Assembly (NCBI GenBank): GCA_964639895.1
Contig: CAZXEJ010000014.1
Coordinates: 1-49,266, forward strand
DNA length: 49,266 nucleotides
From: CAZXEJ01 sp964639895
GTDB taxonomy: Bacteria; Desulfobacterota_D; UBA1144; Nemesobacterales; JADFKM01
Direction of reading: 5' to 3'
The notes under the pieces were generated by a model. The model made no database searches, had not been told where the DNA came from, and saw only the letters and a program-made list of their open reading frames with translations. Shown here piece after piece: positions 26,710 to 36,677 of the stretch; position 1 is the stretch's first letter; every line of letters begins with the position of its first letter. The position numbers were made by a program, and so were the translations under genes.

Positions 26710-28107
26710 ATGACTGACGATACGCTCAAGGTCTACTCGCCCTACGACGAACACCTCATCGCCGAGATACCCATGAGCCGCGGCGACGAGATCGACGAGG
26801 CCCTCTCGACGGCGCGACGCCTCGCCGACGACCCCTCGGCCCGCCTACCCCTTCCGAAGAGGATCGAGATACTTGAGAAGACGCGGGAGCTGGTCAAGCG
26901 CGACTACGACGAGATCGTGCGCCTTGCGACCGAAGAGGGGGGGAAGCCGCTCGTCGACTCGCGCGCCGAGGTGACGAGGGCGATAAACGGCATCAAGGTG
27001 GCCATTGACACGCTGAGCCATATGGGCGGCGAGGAGATTCCCATGAACCTCAACGCCGCCTCACTGCACCGCATGGCGTTCACATTCCGCGAACCCATAG
27101 GGGTCGTGGTGGCTGTGAGCGCATTCAACCATCCCTTCAACCTGCTCATGCACCAGGCCATACCGGCCGTGGCCGTAGGGTGTCCGGCCGTGGTGAAGCC
27201 GGCTCTCAAGACGCCGCTTTCGTGTTTCAAACTCATGGACCTGCTCTACGAGGCCGGCCTGCCCGAGGAGTGGTGCCGCGCCATCGTGTGCTCGAACGAG
27301 CTTACGGCGAAGATGGCCACCGACCCGCGCGTGGATTTCCTTACCTTCATCGGGTCGGCCGCCGTGGGATGGATGTTGCGGTCCCGCCTCTCGCCCGGCA
27401 CCCGCTGTGCGCTCGAGCACGGTGGAGCGGCCCCGGTCATCGTAGAGCCCGACGCCGACCTCGACGACGCCGTGCCGCTGCTCACCAAGGGCGGATTCTA
27501 CCACGCCGGCCAGGTGTGCGTCTCGGTGCAGAGGGTGTTCGTCCACGGCGATGCGACCGACGATCTGGCCAGAAGGCTCGCCGATGCCGCAGCGGGGCTC
27601 AAAGTGGGCGACCCGCTCGACCCGGAGACGGACGTGGGTCCGCTCATTACACGCAACGAGGTCGACAGGGTGGACGAATGGGTGAAGGAGGCCGTCCGCG
27701 AAGGGGCCGAGCTGCTGTGCGGAGGCCAGAGGATAGGGCGCACGTGCTACGCACCCACGGTCCTGCTCGACCCGCCCCAGCACGTGCGCGTATCGCGCGA
27801 GGAGATATTCGGCCCCGTGGTCTGCATATACCGATGCCGCGACCGCGACGAGGCCATAGAACTGGCCAACTCGCTCCCCTTCTCGTTCCAGGCCGCCGTC
27901 TTCACGAAGAACATCGACGCCGCCCTCGATGTGGTGCGCCGCATCAAGGCCGCCTCCGTCATAGTGAACGACCATACTGCGTTCAGAGTGGACTGGATGC
28001 CGTTCGGGGGGCGAAGCGTATCGGGCCTCGGCGTGGGCGGCATACCGTACACGATGCGCGACATGACCCAGGAGAAACTGATGGTCATACGCTCGCCCTC
28101 CCTTTAG
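26710..28107 (+). CDS. NAD(P)-dependent aldehyde dehydrogenase
   Basis: 465 residues from ATG 26710 (GGGGG 7 bases upstream; a GTG lies directly before it). It oxidises an aldehyde to an acid. Catalytic Cys270 is in GQVCVSVQRV, the general base Glu236 in ALEHGG, and the transition-state Asn in SAFNHPFNL. REEIFGPVV is also present. The pattern FNHPFN...GCPAVVKPA...TPLSCFKL resembles phosphonoacetaldehyde, lactaldehyde and non-phosphorylating glyceraldehyde-3-phosphate dehydrogenases. The substrate cannot be set from sequence. It precedes the peptidase gene by 120 bases on the same strand. Confidence 0.9.
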   Translation: MTDDTLKVYSPYDEHLIAEIPMSRGDEIDEALSTARRLADDPSARLPLPKRIEILEKTRELVKRDYDEIVRLATEEGGKPLVDSRAEVTRAINGIKVAIDTLSHMGGEEIPMNLNAASLHRMAFTFREPIGVVVAVSAFNHPFNLLMHQAIPAVAVGCPAVVKPALKTPLSCFKLMDLLYEAGLPEEWCRAIVCSNELTAKMATDPRVDFLTFIGSAAVGWMLRSRLSPGTRCALEHGGAAPVIVEPDADLDDAVPLLTKGGFYHAGQVCVSVQRVFVHGDATDDLARRLADAAAGLKVGDPLDPETDVGPLITRNEVDRVDEWVKEAVREGAELLCGGQRIGRTCYAPTVLLDPPQHVRVSREEIFGPVVCIYRCRDRDEAIELANSLPFSFQAAVFTKNIDAALDVVRRIKAASVIVNDHTAFRVDWMPFGGRSVSGLGVGGIPYTMRDMTQEKLMVIRSPSL

Positions 28108-28227
28108 GGCGGACGTCCCGGGAAGGCCGCATACCCTCGAAGACGCACCGCAAAGCACCGGTCGCGGTACAACGGGCACACACGCGGTAAGCGGCACACA
28201 TATCCAACACACGACTGGAGTACGAAA

Positions 28228-30051
28228 ATGGATCCACGGACTGCCATAGAGGCGATGGACTGGAACCTGAGCACCTTCTTCCCCGAGTTTGACGGGCCCG
28301 AGATGAGGGACTTCAAGTCACGCCTGCGCGAAGAGACGGCCCGCGCGTCGGCCGAGGCATCGGCGCTCGAGGGACTGAACGCCCACAACATGGACGAGTG
28401 GGAGAGGGTGTTTCTCGCCTATGAGGACCTGATCAAGCGCTACGGCCACCTGGCCGCCTACGTAGAGTGCCTCGCCTCGGCCGACGCGCGCGTGGAACGA
28501 TTCCAGAACGAGGAGGCCGAGCTTTCCAGCCTCGGCGCCGAGCTCTCAAAGCTGGAGGTCCACCTGAGGCGTGCACTCAAGGAGGCCCCGGCCCGTCTGG
28601 TCGAAGCGTTCTCGCAACGCCCCGGACTCGAGGGATGCCGATGGTACGTCGAGAGGCTCAACCGCCAAGCACGCCACACGATGGAGCAGCGTATGGAGGA
28701 GCTGGCCGAAGACCTGGGCGTGGACGGCATTGAGGCCTGGGGAAGGCTCTACGGCACGCTCAGCGGAAAACTGGAGTTCGAGATGGAGTACCCCGACGGC
28801 CGCAAGGAGACCGTCCCCATGTCGAAGCGGCGCTCGCTCATGGAGCACCCCGACCGCGAGATAAGACGCGCCGCCTTCGAGAAGGGCAACGAGGCGTGGG
28901 CCGCGGTCGAGGATGCGGCATGCGCGGCGCTGAACTCCATCGCGGGCACCCGCCTTACGCTCTACCGGTACCGCGGCATCGGGGACTTTCTCGAGCCGGC
29001 GCTGTTCCAGGCCGCCATAACCCCCAAGACGCTCGAGGCCATGATGGAAGCCATACGGTCCGAGATCGAGCTGCCGCGCTCGATCCTCCGTACCAAGGCC
29101 GCAACGATGGGCGAAGAGGCCGTGCGCTGGTACGATCTGGCCGCGCCGCTGCCGATGCAGAGCACCCTCGCGCTCGAGTGGGAAGACGCCACGAGGATGG
29201 TGGAGTCGGCGTTCCGCGAGGCCTACCCGGCGCTGGCAACATTCTTCGCCCGCATGGTGGAGCGACGCTGGATCGACTGGTCCCCCCGCCCGGGCAAGCG
29301 GCCGGGCGGATTCTGTACGGGCTCGATGCTGAACGGTGAGTCACGCGTGTTCATGACCTACAACAAAACCCTTGGAGACGTGCTCACACTCGCCCATGAG
29401 ACCGGCCACGCCTACCACAGCCACCTGCTGCGGAACCTCCGTCCCTACCGCAGCCTCTATCCGATGACGCTTGCCGAGACGGCCTCGACCTTCGCCGAGG
29501 CGCTGCTCGAGCGGGCCATCCTCGACGACCCCTCGACGGACGAGGTCGACAAGGCGATCCTACTCGACATGGAGCTCAGCCACGGGGCCGTCTACCTGCT
29601 GGACATAACGGTGCGGTTCGAGTTCGAAAGGGCCCTCTACAGCGAGCGCTCCCGCGGGACGCTGAGCCCCAGTACGCTGAGGGAGATGATGACCGCAAAG
29701 CAGCGCGAGGTGTTCGGCGACACGCTGGAGCCGGGCGGCGAGGACCCCTACTTCTGGGCCTCCAAGCTCCACTTCTACATCACCGAGGTCACCTTCTACA
29801 ACTTCCCTTACACGTTCGGCTACCTGCTGAGCCGCTGGATCTATGCGGCCTTCGAGAGAGAAGGGGCCGAGTTCCTACCGCGCTACGAGCGGTTCCTCGA
29901 GCTCTCGGGCTCGGCCGAGGCCCCGGAGGTGGCGAGAAAGGCCCTCGGAGTCGATCTCGAAGACCCGGCCTTCTGGACCGAGGCCATCCACACGCTGGAA
30001 GCCCCACTCGAGAGGTTCCGCGCCATGCTGCCCTCGTTGCAGCTGCCGTAG
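28228..30051 (+). CDS. pepF: M3 family oligoendopeptidase (PepF type)
   Basis: 607 residues, the normal size of the M3B family. The zinc site is HETGH at 390-394 within LAHETGHAYHSHLL, with the third ligand expected in the ETASTFAEALL segment about 25 residues on. A long helical N-terminal lobe (residues 1-200) restricts access, so it cleaves short peptides in the cytoplasm. There is no signal peptide. C-terminal conserved blocks such as FYNFPYTFGYLLS are present. It may share a transcript with the aldehyde dehydrogenase gene upstream. Confidence 0.93.
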   Translation: MDPRTAIEAMDWNLSTFFPEFDGPEMRDFKSRLREETARASAEASALEGLNAHNMDEWERVFLAYEDLIKRYGHLAAYVECLASADARVERFQNEEAELSSLGAELSKLEVHLRRALKEAPARLVEAFSQRPGLEGCRWYVERLNRQARHTMEQRMEELAEDLGVDGIEAWGRLYGTLSGKLEFEMEYPDGRKETVPMSKRRSLMEHPDREIRRAAFEKGNEAWAAVEDAACAALNSIAGTRLTLYRYRGIGDFLEPALFQAAITPKTLEAMMEAIRSEIELPRSILRTKAATMGEEAVRWYDLAAPLPMQSTLALEWEDATRMVESAFREAYPALATFFARMVERRWIDWSPRPGKRPGGFCTGSMLNGESRVFMTYNKTLGDVLTLAHETGHAYHSHLLRNLRPYRSLYPMTLAETASTFAEALLERAILDDPSTDEVDKAILLDMELSHGAVYLLDITVRFEFERALYSERSRGTLSPSTLREMMTAKQREVFGDTLEPGGEDPYFWASKLHFYITEVTFYNFPYTFGYLLSRWIYAAFEREGAEFLPRYERFLELSGSAEAPEVARKALGVDLEDPAFWTEAIHTLEAPLERFRAMLPSLQLP

Positions 30052-30698
30052 CCGCGGGAGGCGGCGCCGCAAGGGGCGCCGTCGGAGTAACGAGCGGAGA
30101 AGGAGGATCCAGCCAGAGAGCCGCCGCTACCTGCGGACACCCCTGGGATGGAGGCGTGCGCAGGGTGTGTATAGGACGCACGCTCCGATGGGGGGGTGAT
30201 GTGCACGAGCGCGGCCCGAAGGAGTGAGGGGGAGAGAGGCCTAAGCGGGGAGAAGAAGACCGACCCGTACGGTGTTGGGGTGGCGACGTCGAGAGCACGC
30301 GAGCCGGATCCAGGTCATCGCCAGCGGCAGCGGGGCCCCGCCCGGGAGGAAGGAGGTGCCGGCAGGGGCGCGCGTGACATGCGGGAGCCGGGTTCATGGC
30401 CGCGCCGAGACGCGAGCGCACGAGTAACGGGGCGGCAACGCGGTCCGGTCGGGAGGCGTTCGGCGGGGAAGGACGGAGCGGGAGAGGAACGCGAAGGGCT
30501 CGACCGTAGCTGGGGGGCGTGCGCCACTCAGCCGGGGGAGACGCTTTGGGGGAGGGACTGTGCGCAGCCGCCGCATGAGACGACGAGACCGCCTCCGATC
30601 CTGCGTGAGGAGGGAGACGGCTTTACGCCGTGTCCGCGCCCGCAGCGGTCCAGGGATGCCGCCCCGCCGCATGCCTCCTAGCTGCACCGCCATACCTG
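30052..30698. other. Gene-free stretch between pepF and the RND pump
   Basis: About 650 bases between convergent genes. Just after pepF lies CGGCGCC-GCAAGG-GGCGCCG (30062-30081), a perfect 7-bp-stem hairpin without a T-run. The rest is G-rich on the plus strand and shows no gene. Confidence 0.45.
30062..30081 (+). terminator. GC-rich hairpin directly after pepF
   Basis: A 7-bp perfect stem with a 6-base loop, 11 bases past the stop codon. It may terminate or stabilise the transcript; the lack of a T-run argues against a classical terminator. Confidence 0.35.
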
Positions 30699-33600
30699 CT
30701 AGGCCGACCGCCCGCCACCGCCGCCCGTCAAGCGCAGACGCACGTCCATCACCAGACTGAAGACGGCCGGTACCAACAACAGAGTGAAGACGGTCGAGAG
30801 CACCAGGCCACCCACGACGACGCTTCCCAGACCACGGTAGAGCTCCGAGCCTGAGCCCGGGAACAGAACCAGGGGCAACATGCCTGCCACGCTGGTCGCT
30901 GTGCTCATGAAGATGGGCCTGATGCGGGTTTTTACCGAGTCCAACAGTGCAACGTCCCGCTCCATCCCGGCGTCCATGTTGTTCAGCGCCTGATGGACGA
31001 TGAGGATGGCGTTGTTGACCACTATGCCAACCAGGATGATGAACCCCAACATGGTGAGCACGTCGAGCGCCTGGTAGGTGAACAGATTGAGGACGAAAAG
31101 GCCCAGGAACCCGCCCAGTGAGGCCAGAGGTACGCTGAACATTATTACGAACGGGTAGAGAAAGCTCTCGAACAGCGAGGCCATAAGCAGATAGGCTATG
31201 ACGGCGGCGAGGATGAAGTTCCACTTGAGTGCCTGCCGCGTCACGGTGAGTTCGTCGGCCGTACCCGATATTATGATATCGTAGTCCGCTCCCAGGCTGC
31301 CGCCGCTTCGCATTGGATCGACCAGCTTGCTCACTATGGCGTCGACGGCGCTCTCGAGGGGCATCGTCTCCGGGGGCACCACCTGGATGGTTATCGTCCT
31401 CAGCCTCTCGTAGTGGTTTATCTGCTGGGGCCCGGCGGTCACCACCACATCACCCAGGGCGCCCACGTCCACACGCTTCCGGGAAGGGGTGTTTATGGGA
31501 AGCTCCCCTATCTGTTGCGTCCGTGCCGCGTAGCGGTCTTCGCCCATGAGCACGAGGTCTATCTCGTCGTTGCCCAGCAGGTAGTCGCTCACCTTGGCCC
31601 CGTCCACGAGCGCGTTGAGCGCGAACCCCAGGTCCTGGTGGGTGAGGCCGACGCCTGCAACCCGCACGCGGTCGGTGTGAACCTGCACCTCGGGATTGCC
31701 GAGGTCGAGGCTGGGGATGGGACGCGCCTGGGCGTCGGGAAGCACCTTTCTCACGCCGAAGAAGATCTCCCTCCCCAGGACGACCAAACGGTTGAGATCG
31801 GGGCCCGTGATGCGTATGTCGATGGTCCTGCCCTCGCCCAGGCCCCGCCTGAAGAGACTTGCCTGGGTTACGATTGGTATGATGCCCGGTATCTTGGCAA
31901 GAGCACGCATCAGATAGGGCTTGAGCTCCCGCACCCGCCGCGGATCACGGGCCACCGCACCCATTATCACCCTCCTGCCGCGGGCGACGTAGAAGAAGTT
32001 CCTGATGCGGGGTGCACCGTCGTCGAGGCGGCCGTTCCCTTCCTCGGCCGGCGAGGCGTAGAGGGGGGCGAGGTCGGCCTCGATCGTCTTGCCTATCCTC
32101 TCCAGCTCGGCGATGTTGTAGCCCGGCGGCGGCAACACCAACCCGAGGATAAGGTTGCGGTTGCCCTCGGGAAGGTACTCGGTCTTGGGCATGATGGCGA
32201 GGCTGAGCCCGATCGTTGCAGCCGTGATCCCCACGACCACCGCCGCCTTGAGCGGCGCCGACGCCACGACGCGGCCCACGACGGCCGTGATCCAGTCCGT
32301 AACGGCGCGCCCCACGGCGTCGAGATCGATCCGCCCCGCAAGGTAACGCAGCCGACCGAGCGAGGCCGACGCCACACCCATTATCCTGGCCGACGCCGAG
32401 GGAATCACGGTGATGGATACAACGAGGCTCAGGATCACCGACACGCTTATCGCAATGGCTATGTCGCGGAACAGCTGGCCGGCCTGCTCCTTGACGAAGA
32501 TGACGGGCAGGAAAACGGCGGCCGTGGTAAGGGTGCTGGCCAGCACGGCCCCCCACACCTCGCGCGCCCCCTCGTAGGCGGCTCGTGCCCTGGACTTGCC
32601 CATCTGCATGTGCCGGTAGATGTTCTCGAGCACCACGATGGAGTTGTCGATCACCATGCCGACGGCGAAACTCATCCCGGCGAGGCTTATGACGTTGACC
32701 GTCCTGCCGAGCACCGCCATGCCGACGAACGTCCCCACTATGCTTATCGGTATGGCGGCGGCGATGATGAACGTGCTGCTCAGGCTGCGCAGGAACAGAA
32801 GCAGCACCACGACGGCGAACACGCCACCCACCACAATGTTCTGCTTGACAAGCGCGATGGCGCTGCGTATGTAGTCGGTCTCTTTGTAGACGTTGATCAT
32901 ATGCAGGCCGTTGCGCCGCAGCAGGCCGCGGTTGAGCTCCTCCATCGACCGCAACAGCCCTTCGACGACATGAATGGAGTTGGCACCCGCCTCCTTGAGC
33001 GCATTGAGTGCTATGGCGGGCTCGCCGTTCTGCCGCACGGCGTAGTCCCGCTTCTTGAACCCCAGCCTGGCCCTCCCTATGTCACGCAGGAACACGGGAG
33101 CACCGTCACGCCAGGCGATGACCACTTTCTCAATGTCGGCGGGCGAGCGGTACCTGCCGACGGTGCGTACCGTGTAGCGCCTCTTTCCCTCGTCGAATGT
33201 GCCCGCGCTGTAGTCGTCCCCGCCCTTTCGCAGCGCCTCGGCTACGTCGGCCAGCGTGAGGTCCCGCGTGGCCAGGGCGTCGGGGTCGAAGACGACCTGC
33301 ATCTCCCTCTCCTGGCCGCCGAACACGTTGACCGAGGCCACACCCGGGACGCGCTCGAGCCGCGGCTTTATGAAGTCCTCGGCGAAGTCGTGATAATGGT
33401 CGATATCAAGCTTGGCGCCGGACAGGGGCTTGAGAATGAACCAGGCAATGGCGCCGCTTCGTATGTCGACCGTACTGACGACGGGCTGCTCGGCGTCGGG
33501 CGGGTATTCACTCACCTGGTTGAGTCTGTTCGAGACCTTGAGCAGGGCGGCGTCCATGTCGGTGCCGACGCCGAACTCGAGCACTATCCTGCCCCTGCCC

Positions 33601-33857
33601 TCCATGCTCTCGCTGGTCATCTCCACGAGGCCCTCGACGCTCTTCAGTTCGTCTTCCTGCTCGCGTACTATCTCCGATTCCACCTCGAGCGGGCTGGCTC
33701 CCTCCCAAATGGTCTCGACCGTGATGCGGGGCTTCTCGACGTCAGGCGTAAGTTGCACCGGTATGCGGAACAGCGATATGACGCCGAAGAGGATGACGAA
33801 TATCACCCCTACGGCGACGGTGACGGGTTTGTCGATGGCAAGGCGTATGAGGTCCAT
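30699..33857 (-). CDS. RND efflux pump inner-membrane transporter (AcrB/HAE1 type)
   Basis: 1052 residues, full length for the RND family, with two halves each carrying one plus five membrane helices and a large periplasmic loop. The N-terminus (IDKPVTVAVGVIFVILFGVISLFRIPVQLTPDV) and FVKEQAGQLFRDIAIAISVSVILSLVVS are typical. In helix 4 the proton-relay pair reads VGMVIDNSIVVLENI, so the second Asp of AcrB is Asn here, as in many non-enteric members. It would export hydrophobic compounds using the proton gradient. The fusion-protein gene is 87 bases upstream in the same operon; no TolC-like channel is in the window. Confidence 0.94.
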   Translation of the reverse strand: MDLIRLAIDKPVTVAVGVIFVILFGVISLFRIPVQLTPDVEKPRITVETIWEGASPLEVESEIVREQEDELKSVEGLVEMTSESMEGRGRIVLEFGVGTDMDAALLKVSNRLNQVSEYPPDAEQPVVSTVDIRSGAIAWFILKPLSGAKLDIDHYHDFAEDFIKPRLERVPGVASVNVFGGQEREMQVVFDPDALATRDLTLADVAEALRKGGDDYSAGTFDEGKRRYTVRTVGRYRSPADIEKVVIAWRDGAPVFLRDIGRARLGFKKRDYAVRQNGEPAIALNALKEAGANSIHVVEGLLRSMEELNRGLLRRNGLHMINVYKETDYIRSAIALVKQNIVVGGVFAVVVLLLFLRSLSSTFIIAAAIPISIVGTFVGMAVLGRTVNVISLAGMSFAVGMVIDNSIVVLENIYRHMQMGKSRARAAYEGAREVWGAVLASTLTTAAVFLPVIFVKEQAGQLFRDIAIAISVSVILSLVVSITVIPSASARIMGVASASLGRLRYLAGRIDLDAVGRAVTDWITAVVGRVVASAPLKAAVVVGITAATIGLSLAIMPKTEYLPEGNRNLILGLVLPPPGYNIAELERIGKTIEADLAPLYASPAEEGNGRLDDGAPRIRNFFYVARGRRVIMGAVARDPRRVRELKPYLMRALAKIPGIIPIVTQASLFRRGLGEGRTIDIRITGPDLNRLVVLGREIFFGVRKVLPDAQARPIPSLDLGNPEVQVHTDRVRVAGVGLTHQDLGFALNALVDGAKVSDYLLGNDEIDLVLMGEDRYAARTQQIGELPINTPSRKRVDVGALGDVVVTAGPQQINHYERLRTITIQVVPPETMPLESAVDAIVSKLVDPMRSGGSLGADYDIIISGTADELTVTRQALKWNFILAAVIAYLLMASLFESFLYPFVIMFSVPLASLGGFLGLFVLNLFTYQALDVLTMLGFIILVGIVVNNAILIVHQALNNMDAGMERDVALLDSVKTRIRPIFMSTATSVAGMLPLVLFPGSGSELYRGLGSVVVGGLVLSTVFTLLLVPAVFSLVMDVRLRLTGGGGGRSA

Positions 33858-33944
33858 CGGGCTTCTTCCGCTAGCTCCGGCAGCGCCGGCCTAAGGAGCC
33901 GTCCCCCCCGACCACGGGGAGGTGTGTGCGCGGCCGAACGACCG

Positions 33945-35084
33945 CTACTTCGTCCCCACCTCCACGGGTTGGCCGGGCCTGAGACGCTCGTTCCCCCTCA
34001 CCACCACCATGGAGCCGGGCTCCAAGGCCCCGTCGACGGCCACCATGCCGTCTACGGCGAAAGAGATCTTGACCGGAACCGGCCTGGCCGCACCGTCCAC
34101 CACCACGTAGACGAGCTTGCCTCCGGCGGCGTCGACCAGCGCGTCCTTGGGCACGAGAGTCACCGGGGTCCGGGCGCCGACGAATATGGATACACGGGCC
34201 ACCATCCCGCTTACGAGGCGGCCGGAGGGATTGTCCACCCTGAACTTCACCCTGAAGCTCCTCGCATCCGGGTCGGCCTTGGGAACGACGGCCCACACCT
34301 CGGCCTCCCGCTCATCGCCAGGCAGCGCATCGAACGAGATCCTCGCCTTGAGACCCCGCTTCACAAGAGGCGAATAGCGCTCCGGTACGTCGATGACCAC
34401 CTCGACCGTCTCGATATCGATCAGCTCCACCACCGGCTCGCTAACCCCAACCCATTCGCCCACTTCGACGTGCTCGGCCGAGACATAGCCGCTGAATGGC
34501 GCCTTGATGTCCGATTTCTCGATGTCGCGCCGAACCCTGTCGGCCATGGCTTCGGACTCGGACACCTTGGCGGCCCACGCCCTGCGCTCGGCCTCGGCCC
34601 CCTGCACGTCCTCGAGCGACGCAACCCCCTTCTCGTACAGGTTGAGAAGGCGCTTGTAGCGCTTCTCGGCTATCCACAACCGCGCCCGCGCCTCGCGCGC
34701 GGCGGCCTCGAACCTGCGCAGGTCTATCGTCAGCGTATCCGTAGAGAGGCGCACGAGCGTAGCGCCCTTCTTCACGTGGTCCCCCTCCTCGACCAGGCGC
34801 TCGCTCACAAGGCCGGCTACCTCGCTTGCCACAAGGCTCGTACGAGAGGCCTCCACCGTGCCGACGAAAGTAATGGGCCTCCTCACGACGCGCCTCTCGA
34901 CGTGGGCCACCTCCACGGGCGTCGGCCCGGCGCCGGGACCCGCGAAGCCGTGCCGAGGCAGTGACACCACACAGATGATCGCCGCGCACGCGGCCAGAAA
35001 AAAGGGGAAGGTGCTTCTCATCGCAGAACCGGAAGGGAGGCGCCGCCGCCTGATGCAGCCGGCGGTCGAATCACGAAGTCCCAT
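33945..35084 (-). CDS. RND periplasmic adaptor (membrane-fusion protein)
   Basis: Up to 379 residues. It joins the inner-membrane pump to an outer-membrane channel. The protein has a signal/anchor helix (FPFFLAACAAIICVV), a lipoyl-like half (VGTVEASRTSLVASEVAGLV), a helical hairpin coiled coil (about residues 120-200), the returning lipoyl half (DIKAPFSGYVSAEHVEVGEWV) and a beta barrel. Two starts are possible: ATG 35084 with a weak AGG, or ATG 35021, which gives a more ordinary signal peptide but no ribosome site. It is divergent from trxA, 95 bases away. Confidence 0.9.
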   Translation of the reverse strand: MGLRDSTAGCIRRRRLPSGSAMRSTFPFFLAACAAIICVVSLPRHGFAGPGAGPTPVEVAHVERRVVRRPITFVGTVEASRTSLVASEVAGLVSERLVEEGDHVKKGATLVRLSTDTLTIDLRRFEAAAREARARLWIAEKRYKRLLNLYEKGVASLEDVQGAEAERRAWAAKVSESEAMADRVRRDIEKSDIKAPFSGYVSAEHVEVGEWVGVSEPVVELIDIETVEVVIDVPERYSPLVKRGLKARISFDALPGDEREAEVWAVVPKADPDARSFRVKFRVDNPSGRLVSGMVARVSIFVGARTPVTLVPKDALVDAAGGKLVYVVVDGAARPVPVKISFAVDGMVAVDGALEPGSMVVVRGNERLRPGQPVEVGTK

Positions 35085-35113
35085 TCTACCTGAGGGCCGC
35101 GCCGCTGTTCAAG

Positions 35114-35142
35114 TTTACCCGCCCACCTTATTCAGCTATAAT
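35114..35142 (+). promoter_or_regulatory. Sigma-70 promoter for trxA
   Basis: TTTACC (4 of 6), 17-base spacer, TATAAT (6 of 6). Transcription would start near 35149, giving a 31-base leader containing AAGGAG. Confidence 0.7.
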
Positions 35143-35179
35143 GTTCTCTTGATCCTTTCATGCAAGGAGTAGACACGAT

Positions 35180-35509
35180 ATGAGTAGCGATGTGATAGTG
35201 GAACTCACCGATTCCAACTTCGACAGCGAAGTGCTCGAGAGCTCGATACCGGTCCTGGTCGACTTCTGGGCCCCGTGGTGCGGGCCGTGCAGGATGCTGG
35301 CCCCCGTGGTCGAAGAGGTTGCCGAGCAATACAACGGCAAGATAAAGGTGGGTAAGCTCAACGTGGACGACAACCAGGAAGTGACGATGAAGTACGGCAT
35401 AAGGAGTATACCCACGCTCATTCTGTTCAAGGATGGAAAGGCCGTCGACCAGATAGTGGGCGCCGTCCCGAAATCGGAGCTCGAAAACCTGATAAGCAAG
35501 GCCGTCTGA
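35180..35509 (+). CDS. trxA: Thioredoxin
   Basis: 109 residues, the standard size. The redox motif is WCGPC, with Cys34 and Cys37; the cis-Pro lies in SIPTLILFKDG and the buried Asp in VLVDFWAPW. It has no signal peptide, so it is a cytoplasmic disulphide reductant. AAGGAG lies about 12 bases before ATG 35180, and a strong promoter sits just upstream. No thioredoxin reductase gene is nearby. Confidence 0.96.
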   Translation: MSSDVIVELTDSNFDSEVLESSIPVLVDFWAPWCGPCRMLAPVVEEVAEQYNGKIKVGKLNVDDNQEVTMKYGIRSIPTLILFKDGKAVDQIVGAVPKSELENLISKAV

Positions 35510-36214
35510 GCAGCTCCCCCCCTCCGGCAACAGCCGTGCGGCATCCCCACCCCGCTGGCGGTAAGCACACCGTACCGCACGAGCCCCTCTTTCACCCTCC
35601 GCCCGCCGACGCGACACGAGAGGCATAACGGAGTACGTGGGAAGGATGCGTACAGCACCTCGCGCCCGGGATGAGCAGGCCCGTGACCGCCTCCGCCACT
35701 CCACCCTGTAACTAGCGTCGCTGCGGCTGGAGCAGAACATGCACCAGCCGCTCCCCCAAGGCGGTCACATCAGCGATTTCCGCAGGTGAAGAGACCGTTG
35801 CGAGCGGCCCCTCGATGGCCGACGCCGCCCGAGGTTGGTTACGGCCTCACACAAGGGCGCGGCCTGACATGGGAGACCGCCGCAGCCCGAGTACACCCCG
35901 CAGGACCGCTCCGCCGCGCATCCCTCGGAGACGGGGCCGCACGATACTGCCTGCTGGAAGTATCGACGGGAAGAATCAAGCCGCTTACGACGACCGCCCC
36001 CGCCGGGCCGACCTCCCCACAGGTGGGAGGGCGTTCCACACCGCACTGCATTCGGGGAAACTCGCGGGGAGAAACGGTACTGCTGTACAGCCCCACTCGG
36101 CCGGAGCCGGGCTGCAGACGGACCTTCCCATGGAGGTGTCGCCCCCCGTACCCACGACAGCGCAGCCGCAATGAGACACGACGCTGCTCAGCCGCTCAAG
36201 CCGGTGAAGCTCCC
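35510..36214. other. Gene-free stretch between trxA and speD
   Basis: About 700 bases between convergent genes. No gene, repeat or clear terminator seen. Confidence 0.4.
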
Positions 36215-36601
36215 TTACAAGGCGCCCTGTGCCTTGAGGCTCCGAACCTTGTCGTAGTCTTTCCCCCTGATCACCTCACTTACTACGGCGTTCTGAGAGC
36301 GAAGCAGCACCTTCAGCCTCTCGTAGGCGTCCCACGGCCTGACCCTCGTACCGCAGGTGAATATGTCCACCGAGGCGTAGCGGTACTCGGGCCACGTGTG
36401 GATGGCTATGTGGGACTCGGCTATCACCACCACACCGCTTACCCCTTGTGGTGAGAACCGATGGAAGGAGTGGTCCAGCACCGTGGCGCCACATTCCCGA
36501 GCGGCTTCAAGCACGTAACGCTTTATCCGGTCGAAATCGTCCAGAACAGCGCTGTCGCATTCATAATATTCGATCAACAGATGAATACCAAGTGCTTTCA
36601 C
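36215..36601 (-). CDS. speD: S-adenosylmethionine decarboxylase proenzyme
   Basis: 128 residues, the short class found in Thermotoga, Bacillus and archaea. It makes decarboxylated AdoMet for spermidine synthesis and cleaves itself to form a pyruvoyl group. The cut would fall between Glu62 and Ser63 (IAESHIAIHTWPEY); His68 and Cys83 (FTCGTR) are the other processing and catalytic residues, at the same numbers as in the Thermotoga enzyme. The start is GTG 36601 with AGGAG 6 bases before it. No spermidine synthase gene is adjacent. Confidence 0.95.
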   Translation of the reverse strand: MKALGIHLLIEYYECDSAVLDDFDRIKRYVLEAARECGATVLDHSFHRFSPQGVSGVVVIAESHIAIHTWPEYRYASVDIFTCGTRVRPWDAYERLKVLLRSQNAVVSEVIRGKDYDKVRSLKAQGAL

Positions 36602-36646
36602 TCTCCGCTCCTCGTTTTAGGTGGGACTGCTCAGTAAAGGTTAACG

Positions 36647-36674
36647 ATTATACACACAAAGGCGAAAAAATCAA
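36647..36674 (-). promoter_or_regulatory. Sigma-70 promoter for speD
   Basis: On the minus strand: TTGATT (4 of 6), 16-base spacer, TATAAT (6 of 6), ending 46 bases before the speD start codon. Confidence 0.6.
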
Positions 36675-36677
36675 ATA

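Noticed and set aside
31413..34964. A plus-strand open frame of 1183 codons
   Set aside because: It is the antisense shadow of the RND transporter and adaptor genes, whose minus-strand reading shows clear domain motifs.
35563..35580. GCGGTAAGCACACCG near the trxA end, considered as a piece of a structured RNA
   Set aside because: No matching partner segments were found in the surrounding 700 bases.
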